Below are positions 1-6,797 of a stretch of DNA of 13,234 nt, piece by piece. The stretch comes from Modestobacter sp. GTDB lineage: Bacteria > Actinomycetota > Actinomycetes > Mycobacteriales > Geodermatophilaceae. The notes beneath the pieces are model-generated. The model was not told the origin of the DNA. It did no database searches and was given only the letters and a program-made list of their open reading frames with translations. Location: positions 1-13,234 of the forward strand of contig JAOPVN010000465.1 in the NCBI GenBank assembly GCA_025966175.1, given 5' to 3'. A program made the translations under genes and the position numbers. The first letter of the stretch is position 1. Each line of letters begins with the position of its first letter.

Positions 1-160
1 CCGGCCCGCCGGCGCCCACCAGCGCCCGCGCCGGGGTGCTGGCCGAGCGCGTGGCGCGGCCGGCCTGCTCGGCGGCGAACGCGAGCATGGCCAGCGCGTA
101 GACGACGATCGCGGCGAACAGCAGCGAGTCGCTGATGCCGGCGAGCCTCTGGACGTCCAT
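1..160 (-). CDS. ccsB: Cytochrome c biogenesis protein CcsB/ResC, N-terminal fragment
   Basis: Only the first 53 codons are present; the gene runs off the left edge. The ATG at 160 shares one base with the resB stop (TGATG), which indicates translational coupling. Residues about 10-30 form one hydrophobic helix (core LLFAAIVVYALAMLAFAA) followed by a basic stretch, as expected for the first membrane segment of CcsB/ResC. In System II, CcsB/ResC and ResB together form the haem exporter and synthetase that delivers haem across the membrane and attaches it to CxxCH motifs of apocytochrome c. The family's WWD haem-handling motif and histidines would lie outside this window. The assignment rests on the N-terminal helix plus its position directly after tlpA-ccdA-resB, so it is strong by context and modest by sequence. 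Confidence 0.8.
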   Translation of the reverse strand, partial: MDVQRLAGISDSLLFAAIVVYALAMLAFAAEQAGRATRSASTPARALVGAGGP

Positions 161-1749
161 CAGGGGGTGTCGGCCTCTCGGTCGCTGGGCGCGGGGCCGC
201 CGGTGGCCTCGCGCAGCCGGGTGCGCAGCGCGTCGAACTCGGTGGCGAAGGCGTCGGGGTCGGTGCGGGCGAGCCCACCCGCCTGCACCACGGTACGGCC
301 GTCCGCGCCGGCCGCCACGCGGACCCACGTCCGCCGGCGCCGGACGAACAGCGACAGCAGCAGGCCGAGGACCATGCCGACCGAGGCGACCAGGGCCAGC
401 TCCTTGCCCGGGTCCTGGGTGACCTGGAACGTCGCCCACTCGGTGGTGCCGGCGTAGGTGATGCTGCCGCCGCCGGGCAGCGTCCAGGTCTCCCCGAGGC
501 GCAGCGCGTGGGCGGCCTCGTCGACCTGGTCCAGCTGCCCCTTGTCGAGCTGATAGACCGACCGCGGGGTGCCGGCGTCCAGCCCCAGGTCGCCCCGGAA
601 GCCGACCAGCGTGAGCACCGGGTTGTCGGCGGCCGGATGGACCGAGGTGACCTGCCCGGTCTTCGGGTCCTGCACGGTCGTCGGGGTGAAGACGCCCTCG
701 AAGCCGAGCTGCCGCGGCTGCGCGTCGGGCACCTTCACCACGCAGGTGGACAGAAAGCGCGGGTCCTGCGGCAGGCAGGGCACCGCCTGGTCCAGGGCGA
801 CCTGGCCCTTGCCGTCCTTGACCACCACGCGGGGCGCGTAGCCGTGGCCGAGCAGGTAGACCTTGGCGCCGCCGCCGGTGTCCAGCGGGTGGTTGACGCG
901 CATGGCGTACGGGCGGGGCGCCACGTCCGGGCCGGGCGCCCACGTCACGGCGGCGTCGAAGGTCCGGGCCTTGCCGTCGTCGGTGTAGGTGGCCCGGAAG
1001 TCCTCGAGCGTGAAGTTGAACGGCGCCAGCTCGTCCGGATCGAAGCGGCGGCCCGGGGTGATGTCGTCGTAGTTGAAGACGGCGTTGGCGAAGCCGTCAC
1101 CCTCCTTGACGAGCACCGTGCCCTTGAAGCCGAACAGCCCGCCCAGGGCGATCCCGACGAGCAGCGCGACCAGGCTGACGTGGAAGAGCAGGTTGCCGGT
1201 CTCGCGCAGGTAGCCCTTCTCGGCGCTGACCTCGCTGCCGCGCGCCACCGTGCGGTAGCGGCGGCGGCGCAGCGCGGCCCGGGCGGCGTCGGCGGCCGCC
1301 TGCGGCGAGAGGTCGGTCTCCCAGGAGTCCGAGACGGGCAGCCGGACCAGGTTGCCGGGAACCTTTGGCGGCTTGGTGCGCAGCGCCCGGGCGTGCAGCC
1401 GCAGCCGCGGGACCAGGCAACCCACCAGCGAGACGAACAGCAGCAGATAGACCGCGGCGAACCACGGCGAGGCGAAGACGTCGAACAGGCTGAGCGCGTC
1501 GAGCACCGGAGCCAGGTCCGGGTGGCGCTCGACGTACTTCTCGACCTCGACCGGGTTGAGCGCGCGCTGCGGCAGGAAGCCGCCGGGGACGGCCGCCAGC
1601 GCCAGCAGGAACAGCAGGAGCAGCGCGGTGCGCATGCTGGTCAGCTGCCGCCAGCCCCGGCGCAGCGGCACCAGCAGGGAGCGGCTGCGGACGGCCGGGC
1701 CGACCTCGGCAGGCGCCGTCGACAGGCCCTGCTCCTCGAGCAGCGTCAC
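160..1749 (-). CDS. resB: Cytochrome c biogenesis protein ResB (Ccs1)
   Basis: ResB is the larger partner of CcsB/ResC in the System II cytochrome c synthetase and acts at the outer face of the cytoplasmic membrane. The 529-residue protein shows the family layout: membrane segments at about 41-60, 97-115 and 187-208, a large extracytoplasmic domain of about 240 residues, and a last membrane helix near 450-470 followed by an RRRR stretch. The third helix carries the motif GNLLFH, and His190 matches the conserved histidine thought to bind haem in Ccs1/ResB proteins. The GTG start at 1749 immediately follows the ccdA stop (TGAGTG, 0 nt gap). No strong Shine-Dalgarno is visible, so coupling to ccdA is likely. 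Family and boundaries are confident; the haem-ligand role of His190 comes from family knowledge. Confidence 0.93.
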   Translation of the reverse strand: MTLLEEQGLSTAPAEVGPAVRSRSLLVPLRRGWRQLTSMRTALLLLFLLALAAVPGGFLPQRALNPVEVEKYVERHPDLAPVLDALSLFDVFASPWFAAVYLLLFVSLVGCLVPRLRLHARALRTKPPKVPGNLVRLPVSDSWETDLSPQAAADAARAALRRRRYRTVARGSEVSAEKGYLRETGNLLFHVSLVALLVGIALGGLFGFKGTVLVKEGDGFANAVFNYDDITPGRRFDPDELAPFNFTLEDFRATYTDDGKARTFDAAVTWAPGPDVAPRPYAMRVNHPLDTGGGAKVYLLGHGYAPRVVVKDGKGQVALDQAVPCLPQDPRFLSTCVVKVPDAQPRQLGFEGVFTPTTVQDPKTGQVTSVHPAADNPVLTLVGFRGDLGLDAGTPRSVYQLDKGQLDQVDEAAHALRLGETWTLPGGGSITYAGTTEWATFQVTQDPGKELALVASVGMVLGLLLSLFVRRRRTWVRVAAGADGRTVVQAGGLARTDPDAFATEFDALRTRLREATGGPAPSDREADTP

Positions 1750-2592
1750 TCAGACCACCGTCTCGAAGCCGGAGATCATGACCTGCATCTCCAGCACGAT
1801 CCGGGCCCACAGGCCCGACACGAGCAGCAGCCCGACCACGACGAGCAGGCCGCCGCCGATCCGGGTGACCAGCGCGTAGTGGCGCTTGACCACCGCGAAC
1901 GCCCCCAGCGCGCGGCGCATCGCCAGCCCGGTGAGCAGGAACGGGACGCCGAGCCCCAGGCAGTACGCCGCGGTCAGCAGCGCCCCGCGGCCGGCGCTGG
2001 CCTGGGTGTAGGCGAGCGTCTGCACCGCGCCGAGCGTGGGCCCGAGGCACGGCGTCCAGCCCACGCCGAACAGCACGCCCAGCAGCGGCGCACCGGCGAG
2101 GCCGGCGGCGGGCAGGCGGTGGAAGCGCAGCTCGCGCTGCAGGCCCGGGACCAGGCCGAGGAACCCCAGGCCCAGCAGCACCGTCAGCGCGCCGAGCACC
2201 CGGTCGACGACCTCGCGGTGCTCCACCAGCCGGGCGCCGAGCCCGCCGAACAGCGCCCCGCCGGCGATGAAGACCGCGCTGAAGCCCAGCACGAACAGCG
2301 TGCTGCCCAGCAGGACCCGCCCGCGGCGCACCGTGGCCGGGGAGGGCGGCGTCGCGACGACCACCCCGCCGGCTGCCGCCAGGGCGGCGCCGGGAGCACT
2401 GGCCGGGACCGGGCGCTGCGCCTCACCCAGCTCCGCGCCCGACAGGCCGGTCACGTACGACAGGTAGCCGGGCACCAGCGGCAGCACGCACGGCGACAGA
2501 AAGGAGATCAGCCCGGCGGCGGCCGCCACCGGCAGGGCGAGCAGCACCGGCCCGCTCAGGACGGTGTCCACGAAGCTGTCGGCGAGCCCCAT
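1750..2592 (-). CDS. ccdA: Cytochrome c biogenesis protein CcdA (thiol-disulfide transporter)
   Basis: CcdA is a six-helix membrane protein that passes reducing electrons from cytoplasmic thioredoxin to extracytoplasmic thiol proteins, which keep apocytochrome c cysteines reduced for haem attachment. The 280-residue protein has the two paired redox cysteines: Cys35 in the motif FLSPCVLPLVPGY of helix 1 and Cys182 in the motif GVGWTPCLGPTLGAV. Further hydrophobic helices lie near 96-120, 133-150, 204-222 and 243-262. The ATG at 2592 overlaps the tlpA stop by one base (TGATG), with a good AAGGAG eight bases upstream. This start is preferred over longer in-frame starts that would run into tlpA. 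A Pro/Ala-rich loop of about 40 residues (55-95) between helices 1 and 2 makes the protein somewhat longer than minimal CcdA proteins. The adjacent TlpA-like protein is its likely partner. Confidence 0.95.
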   Translation of the reverse strand: MGLADSFVDTVLSGPVLLALPVAAAAGLISFLSPCVLPLVPGYLSYVTGLSGAELGEAQRPVPASAPGAALAAAGGVVVATPPSPATVRRGRVLLGSTLFVLGFSAVFIAGGALFGGLGARLVEHREVVDRVLGALTVLLGLGFLGLVPGLQRELRFHRLPAAGLAGAPLLGVLFGVGWTPCLGPTLGAVQTLAYTQASAGRGALLTAAYCLGLGVPFLLTGLAMRRALGAFAVVKRHYALVTRIGGGLLVVVGLLLVSGLWARIVLEMQVMISGFETVV

Positions 2593-3167
2593 CAGGCCGG
2601 CTCCTTGAGGAGCACCTGGAGCGGGCCGTCGAGCTGGTTGTCGGTCACCTGGCCGATGAAGCGGCCGGCGACGCGGCCCTGCCGGTCGATGAGCAGCGTG
2701 GTGGGCGGCGTCTGGGGCGCGAGCCGGGCGAACCGGGTCAGGACGATGCCCGCCTGGTCGTACAGCGACGGGTACTCGGTCAGCTGCCGGCGCTCGAACG
2801 CCCGGGCTGCCGTGCGGTCGTCCTTGATGTTGACGCCGACGAACTGCACGCCCTCGGGCGAGCGGCGCTCGTGCACCCGGTTGAGCGCGAGCGACTCGGC
2901 CCGGCACGGCGCGCACCAGGAGGCCCAGAAGTTCACGACGACGACCTTGCCGCGCATGTCCGCGACGTCGAGCGGCTGCCCGTCCAGCGTGGTGCCCTTG
3001 ATGGGCGGCGTGGGCGCGCGGTCCTGCGCCCGGAAGACGCCCTGCGGCCCGGGGTTGAGCACCTTGAGCTTCGGCGACTCGGCCCGGTCGACGTCCACGG
3101 CGTCGGTGCCGGAGCACGCCGTCAGCAGCAGCGCGCCGAGCAGGGCGGGCACGAGCCGGCGCAGCAC
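2592..3167 (-). CDS. TlpA/ResA-like thioredoxin lipoprotein
   Basis: This is probably the extracytoplasmic thiol-disulfide reductase that prepares apocytochrome c cysteines for haem attachment, taking electrons from CcdA. The 191-residue protein begins with a lipoprotein signal: Arg3-Arg4, a hydrophobic core, and the lipobox LLTAC with the lipidated Cys at 18. A thioredoxin fold follows, with the active site WCAPC (Trp84, Cys85, Cys88) and the cis-proline region PPTTLLID near 154-161. The GTG at 3167 is chosen because AGAGG lies seven bases upstream and the start gives a compact signal peptide; the longer in-frame start at 3254 would place 29 mostly Arg/Gly/Pro residues ahead of it. The gene overlaps ccdA by one base. 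ResA, CcsX and TlpA are names for the same family role. Function is firm as a thiol oxidoreductase and inferred for cytochrome c. Confidence 0.9.
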   Translation of the reverse strand: MLRRLVPALLGALLLTACSGTDAVDVDRAESPKLKVLNPGPQGVFRAQDRAPTPPIKGTTLDGQPLDVADMRGKVVVVNFWASWCAPCRAESLALNRVHERRSPEGVQFVGVNIKDDRTAARAFERRQLTEYPSLYDQAGIVLTRFARLAPQTPPTTLLIDRQGRVAGRFIGQVTDNQLDGPLQVLLKEPA

Positions 3168-3180
3168 GAGGACACCTCTC
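3168..3180 (-). promoter_or_regulatory. Ribosome binding site deciding the tlpA-like start
   Basis: Read on the minus strand, GAGAGG (3175-3180) precedes the GTG at 3167 by seven bases. This spacing supports the short start and the lipoprotein signal peptide over the upstream ATG at 3254. The rest of the 121-bp gap (3168-3288) shows no convincing -10/-35 pair to my eye. Confidence 0.55.
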
Positions 3181-3288
3181 GGAACACGGACGGGACCCCT
3201 CCAGTGTCGGGCACGCCGGCGCTGGGCGCCTACCCCGCCCGCCGGCCCGTCCACGACGGCCTCTCGCCCCGCCGCTCCGTCGGGGGCG

Positions 3289-3924
3289 TCAGGCTCCGAA
3301 GCCGGGACGCCGCGAGGCCGCCCCCGCCGGCTCGCTGTAGGTGACCTTGACGAGCCGGTCGTCCTCGTCCCAGGTGAGGCTGGTCAGCGACGCGAGGCCG
3401 CACTGGCGCCGGTCGGGACGGTGCCAGAGGCGGCGCTGCTCGACGAAGCGGCGGACCGTCCAGATGGGCAGCTGGTGGCTCACGCAGACCGCCTCGTGAC
3501 CGCGGGCGGCGTCGCGGGCGGCCTGGGCGGCGCTCAGCATCCGGGACGCCACGACGAGGTACGGCTCGCCCCACGAGGGCGTGAACGGGTTGACCAGGTA
3601 CGGCCAGTTGCTCGGGTGCTTCAGGGCGCCGTCACCGACCCCGAAGGTCTTGCCCTCGAAGTGGTTGCTGCTCTCGATCAGCCGGTCATCGGTCGCGACC
3701 GGCAGGCCGAACACCGCACCGATCGGGACCGCGGTCTCCTGAGCGCGCTGCAGCGGGCTGGCCACGACGTGGACGACGTCGCGGCCCTGCAGCGCCTGCG
3801 CGGCGTCGCGCGCCATCCGGTGGCCGTCCTCGGACAGCCCGAAGCCGGGCAGCCGGCCGTACAGGACGCCCGCGGGGTTGGCCACCTCGCCGTGCCGCAG
3901 CAGGTGGACGGTGGTCCTGCTCAC
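3289..3924 (-). CDS. Histidine phosphatase family protein (phosphoglycerate-mutase-like)
   Basis: This is a 211-residue member of the histidine phosphatase superfamily, which uses a phosphohistidine intermediate. The signature HLLRHGE (Arg10-His11-Gly12) supplies the nucleophile, SPLQRAQETA (Arg60) the second phosphate-binding arginine, Glu84 in LIESSNHFEG a likely acid residue, and VSHQLP (His150) the second catalytic histidine. The GTG start at 3924 overlaps the hemL stop by 4 nt (GTGA), so it is cotranslated with hemL. The substrate is unknown; 'phosphoglycerate mutase' is a family label rather than a prediction. From memory, mycobacteria keep a homologous phosphatase between hemL and the ccs genes, which suggests a conserved but unexplained link to haem or cytochrome c synthesis. 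A short inverted repeat follows the stop (3265-3288), too weak to call a terminator. Confidence 0.88.
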   Translation of the reverse strand: MSRTTVHLLRHGEVANPAGVLYGRLPGFGLSEDGHRMARDAAQALQGRDVVHVVASPLQRAQETAVPIGAVFGLPVATDDRLIESSNHFEGKTFGVGDGALKHPSNWPYLVNPFTPSWGEPYLVVASRMLSAAQAARDAARGHEAVCVSHQLPIWTVRRFVEQRRLWHRPDRRQCGLASLTSLTWDEDDRLVKVTYSEPAGAASRRPGFGA

Positions 3925-5270
3925 GCCCGGTCCCGTGCGGTGGGTGGGCTCACCAGGTCGGGCGCGGGCACCTGCGCGGCTGCCTTGGCGGCCGCCGGCA
4001 ACGCCTCCGCCACCCGGTCCAGGGCAGCGCTGTCGTGGCTCGCGCTGACGAACCAGGCCTCGTAGGCGCTCGGCGGCAGGTAGACGCCGTTGCTCAGCAG
4101 CGAGTGGAAGAAGGCGGTGTAGCGGGCGGTCGACTGCCGGGTGGCGGTGGCGAAGTCGACGACCTCGTGGTCGGCGAAGAAGATGCTGAACAGGCTGCCG
4201 GCCCGGTTGACCCGGTGGGCGACGCCCTCCCTGGCCAGGGCGGTGCTGGCCAGGTCGGCCACCTGCGCCGCCGTCCGGTCGACGTGGGCGTAGACCTGCG
4301 GGGTGCACTGCTGGAGCGTGGCCAGGCCGGCGGCGACCGCCAGCGGGTTGCCCGACAGGGTGCCCGCCTGGTAGACGGGCCCGGCCGGCGCGAGGTTGGC
4401 CATGACGTCCGCCCGGCCGCCGAAGGCCGCCGCGGGCAGCCCGCCGCCCATCACCTTGCCGAAGGTGAACAGGTCGGCGTCGACGCCGTCCAGCCCGTGC
4501 CAGCCGCTGCCGGTGACGCGGAAGCCGGTCATCACCTCGTCGAGGATCAGCAGCGCGCCGTACCGCGCGCAGAGCGCCTTGAGCCCGGCGTTGAAGCCGG
4601 GCAGCGGCGCCACGACGCCCATGTTCGCCGCCGCCGCCTCGGAGATGACGCAGGCGATCTGGTCACCGTGCTCCTCGAACGCCGCCTCGACCAGCGTCAG
4701 GTCGTTGTAGGGCAGGACGATCGTGTCGGCGGCGCTCGCTCCGGTGACCCCCGGCGTGTCCGGCAGGCCGAACGTCACCAGGCCGCTGCCGGCCGCGGCC
4801 AGCAGCGCGTCGACGTGGCCGTGGTAGCAGCCGGCGAACTTCACCACCAGTGGGCGGCCGGTGTACCCACGGGCCAGCCGGACCGCCGAGAGCACCGCCT
4901 CGGTACCGGAGTTGACCAGCCGGACGCGCTCGACCGGGGCCACCCGACCGGCGATCTCCTCGGCCAGGTCGACCTCGCCGGCGGTCGGGGTGCCGAAGGT
5001 GAAGCCCCGGTGGGCGGCGGCGATGACGGCGTCGACGACCTCCGGGTGGGCGTGGCCCAGGATCATCGGACCCCAGGAGGCGACCAGGTCGACGTAGCGG
5101 CGTCCGTCGACGTCTGTGAGCCAGGCGCCGGAGCCGGAGGCCATGAACCGGGGGGTGCCCCCGACGGCCCGGAAGGCCCGCACCGGGGAGTTGACCCCAC
5201 CCGGCGTCACGCGCCCGGCCCGGTCGAACAGCTGCGCCGACGCCGGCGCCTCGTACGGGTAGGGCTCCAT
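3921..5270 (-). CDS. hemL: Glutamate-1-semialdehyde 2,1-aminomutase
   Basis: HemL is a cytosolic PLP enzyme that converts glutamate-1-semialdehyde, the product of HemA, to 5-aminolevulinate. The 449-residue length fits the family. Landmarks are VTPGGVNSPVRAF at 21-33, the NSGTEA phosphate-binding segment at 120-125, the YHGH motif near 149-152, ILDEVMTGFR at 242-251, and the PLP lysine Lys272 in FTFGKVMGGGLP. The cofactor-region segment reads ISEAAAANMG rather than the enterobacterial VEPVAGNMN; I recall similar EAA forms in other actinobacteria, so it is probably not a defect. The start is either ATG at 5270 or the adjacent GTG at 5273 (the sequence reads GTGATG); ATG is reported, though the Shine-Dalgarno spacing slightly favours GTG. 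The gene overlaps the upstream membrane-protein gene by 1 nt and the downstream phosphatase gene by 4 nt. Confidence 0.97.
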   Translation of the reverse strand: MEPYPYEAPASAQLFDRAGRVTPGGVNSPVRAFRAVGGTPRFMASGSGAWLTDVDGRRYVDLVASWGPMILGHAHPEVVDAVIAAAHRGFTFGTPTAGEVDLAEEIAGRVAPVERVRLVNSGTEAVLSAVRLARGYTGRPLVVKFAGCYHGHVDALLAAAGSGLVTFGLPDTPGVTGASAADTIVLPYNDLTLVEAAFEEHGDQIACVISEAAAANMGVVAPLPGFNAGLKALCARYGALLILDEVMTGFRVTGSGWHGLDGVDADLFTFGKVMGGGLPAAAFGGRADVMANLAPAGPVYQAGTLSGNPLAVAAGLATLQQCTPQVYAHVDRTAAQVADLASTALAREGVAHRVNRAGSLFSIFFADHEVVDFATATRQSTARYTAFFHSLLSNGVYLPPSAYEAWFVSASHDSAALDRVAEALPAAAKAAAQVPAPDLVSPPTARDRA

Positions 5271-5785
5271 CACGAGTCCACTCTCCCAGGCCCGTCTGTG
5301 GAACCTGCGGTGGCCGGGTGCGAGGTGAGGATCGCCTCGGTGAGCCGGGCCGGGGCGCGGGTCGGCACGAGGACCGTCGTCCCGTCGGTGCGCTTGAGCG
5401 GCAGCCCGGTACGGCCGTTCGGCAGCGACCAGCCGCCGCCGAGGACGGGCGCCCCGGCGTCCACGCCGGCAGTCCCGGCGGTGACGGCCCGCAGGTGCCC
5501 GGCGTCCACGTCGGCCAGCAGCAGCTGCTCCCGGCCGACCCACAGCGCGGCGTCCGGGCCCCGGCCGGCGACGCGCACCGTCCAGACCCGGCGGGCGGAG
5601 AGGCAACCGGCGCCGACGCTGCCCAGGACCAGGACGACGGCGAGCACCCACAGCAACGCCGGGACGTCGCCGCCGGGCAGCGCCGCGTCGAGCACGAGCA
5701 GCACCGCCAGCACCCCGGCGACCAGCCAGAACGAGCGCCACGAGCCGCCCGGCTCGAGGTAGCTCCCGTCCTGCGGCGCGCTCAC
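5270..5785 (-). CDS. Uncharacterised two-TM membrane protein in the haem operon
   Basis: I do not recognise a function. The 171-residue protein has two hydrophobic helices, at about 18-35 and 42-62, then a cytosol-sized soluble domain of about 100 residues. The soluble part contains the segment ALWVGREQLLLADV and ends with KRTDGTTVLVPTRAPARL. This resembles the arrangement of actinobacterial DUF3093-type proteins (two N-terminal helices, a beta-rich tail, and a closing 'TR-P-L-AI' helix), but that is only a topology-level suggestion. The GTG start at 5785 lies 7 nt after the hemB stop and has no clear Shine-Dalgarno; the stop overlaps the hemL ATG by one base. Being wedged between hemB and hemL makes co-expression with ALA synthesis almost certain. 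From memory, M. tuberculosis has a similar-sized membrane protein (Rv0513) right after hemB, a likely positional counterpart. Confidence 0.85.
   Translation of the reverse strand: MSAPQDGSYLEPGGSWRSFWLVAGVLAVLLVLDAALPGGDVPALLWVLAVVLVLGSVGAGCLSARRVWTVRVAGRGPDAALWVGREQLLLADVDAGHLRAVTAGTAGVDAGAPVLGGGWSLPNGRTGLPLKRTDGTTVLVPTRAPARLTEAILTSHPATAGSTDGPGRVDS
5274..5287 (-). promoter_or_regulatory. Ribosome binding site ahead of the ambiguous hemL start
   Basis: On the minus strand, GGGAGAG (5281-5287) is followed by seven bases and then GTGATG. The GTG at 5273 has the usual spacing of seven and the ATG at 5270 a spacing of ten. Either could initiate, with only one residue of difference. Confidence 0.5.
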
Positions 5786-5792
5786 CGTCGGG

Positions 5793-6797
5793 TCAGCGCA
5801 GCCAGCGGGCGGCCTCGACCGCCCAGTAGGTCAGCACCGAGCCGGCACCGGCCCGCCGGATCGCGGTGAGGGTCTCCAGGATGGCCCGCTGCCGGTCGAT
5901 CCAGCCGTTCGCGGCGGCCGCCTCGACCATCGCGTACTCACCGCTGACCTGGTAGGCGCTGACCGGGACGTCGACGGCGTCGGCGACCCGGGTGACGATG
6001 TCCAGGTAGGGCAGCGCGGGCTTGACCATCACCGCGTCGGCACCCTCGGCCAGGTCCTGAGCGACCTCGCGCAGCGCCTCGTCGGCGTTGGGCGGGTCCA
6101 TCTGGTAGGTCGAACGGTCGCCGAACTGCGGCGCTCCCTCGGCGGCCTCGCGGAAGGGCCCGTAGAACCCCGACGCGTACTTGGCCGCGTAGGCCAGGAT
6201 CGGCGTCTCGGTGAACGCCGCGCTGTCCAGCCCGGCCCGGATGGCGGCGATCTGGCCGTCCATCATCCCGCTGGGGGCGATCACGTGCGCCCCGGCCTGG
6301 GCCTGCGCGATGGCGACCGACGCGTAGCGGTCCAGGGTCGGGTCGTTGTCGACCACGCCGGCCGGGGTGACGACGCCGCAGTGCCCGTGGTCGGTGTACT
6401 CGCACAGGCACAGGTCGGCCATCAGCACCAGCTCGTCGCCGAGGTCGGCCCGCAGCTGCTGCAGCGCCACGTTCACGATGCCGTCAGCGGCGTCGGCCTG
6501 GGAGCCGACCGCGTCCTTCTCCGCCGGGATGCCGAACAGCATCAGACCGCTGATCCCGGCGTCGGCCGCCTCGGAGGCGGCCTTCCGCAGCGAGTCCAGG
6601 CTGTGCTGCACGACGCCCGGCATCGAGCTGATCGGCTGCGGGTCGGTCAGCCCCTCCTTGACGAAGATCGGCAGCACGAAGTCGGCCGGGGCCAACCGGG
6701 TCTGCGCCGTCCAGCGGCGCATCGCCGGGGTGGACCGCAGGCGGCGGCCCCGGGCGAAGCCCGGGTTGGCGCCGCCCGAACCCGCCGCCCCGCTCAC
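5793..6797 (-). CDS. hemB: Porphobilinogen synthase (delta-aminolevulinic acid dehydratase)
   Basis: HemB condenses two 5-aminolevulinate molecules into porphobilinogen in the cytosol. The 334-residue protein has the family landmarks in order: RRLRSTPAMRRW near 18-29, FVLPIFVKEG at 40-49, the metal-binding loop DLCLCEYTDHGHCG with Cys130, Cys132 and Cys140, and the two Schiff-base lysines Lys206 (ILAYAAKYASGFYGPF) and Lys259 (DAVMVKPALPYLD). The three cysteines place it in the zinc-dependent class rather than the magnesium-only class, where acidic residues replace them. The GTG start at 6797 overlaps the hemD stop by 4 nt, with GGAGAG five bases upstream. The substrate comes from HemL two genes downstream and the product feeds HemC upstream, so the whole early pathway is encoded in one block. 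Confidence 0.98.
   Translation of the reverse strand: MSGAAGSGGANPGFARGRRLRSTPAMRRWTAQTRLAPADFVLPIFVKEGLTDPQPISSMPGVVQHSLDSLRKAASEAADAGISGLMLFGIPAEKDAVGSQADAADGIVNVALQQLRADLGDELVLMADLCLCEYTDHGHCGVVTPAGVVDNDPTLDRYASVAIAQAQAGAHVIAPSGMMDGQIAAIRAGLDSAAFTETPILAYAAKYASGFYGPFREAAEGAPQFGDRSTYQMDPPNADEALREVAQDLAEGADAVMVKPALPYLDIVTRVADAVDVPVSAYQVSGEYAMVEAAAANGWIDRQRAILETLTAIRRAGAGSVLTYWAVEAARWLR

Noticed and set aside
3265..3288. Inverted repeat CGCCCC / GGGGCG just after the phosphatase stop, considered as a terminator
   Set aside because: It has a six-pair stem with a 12-base loop and no T-run, in sequence so GC-rich that such repeats are expected by chance.
508..4065. A 1185-codon open frame on the plus strand
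   Set aside because: It lies antisense to resB, ccdA, the tlpA-like gene and the phosphatase, all of which have clear family motifs. Its translation is rich in Arg, Gly, Gln, Ala and Pro with no recognisable domain, typical of a high-GC shadow frame.
4035..5762. A 575-codon plus-strand open frame
   Set aside because: It is antisense to hemL and the membrane protein, its composition is typical of a shadow frame, and no domain is recognisable.
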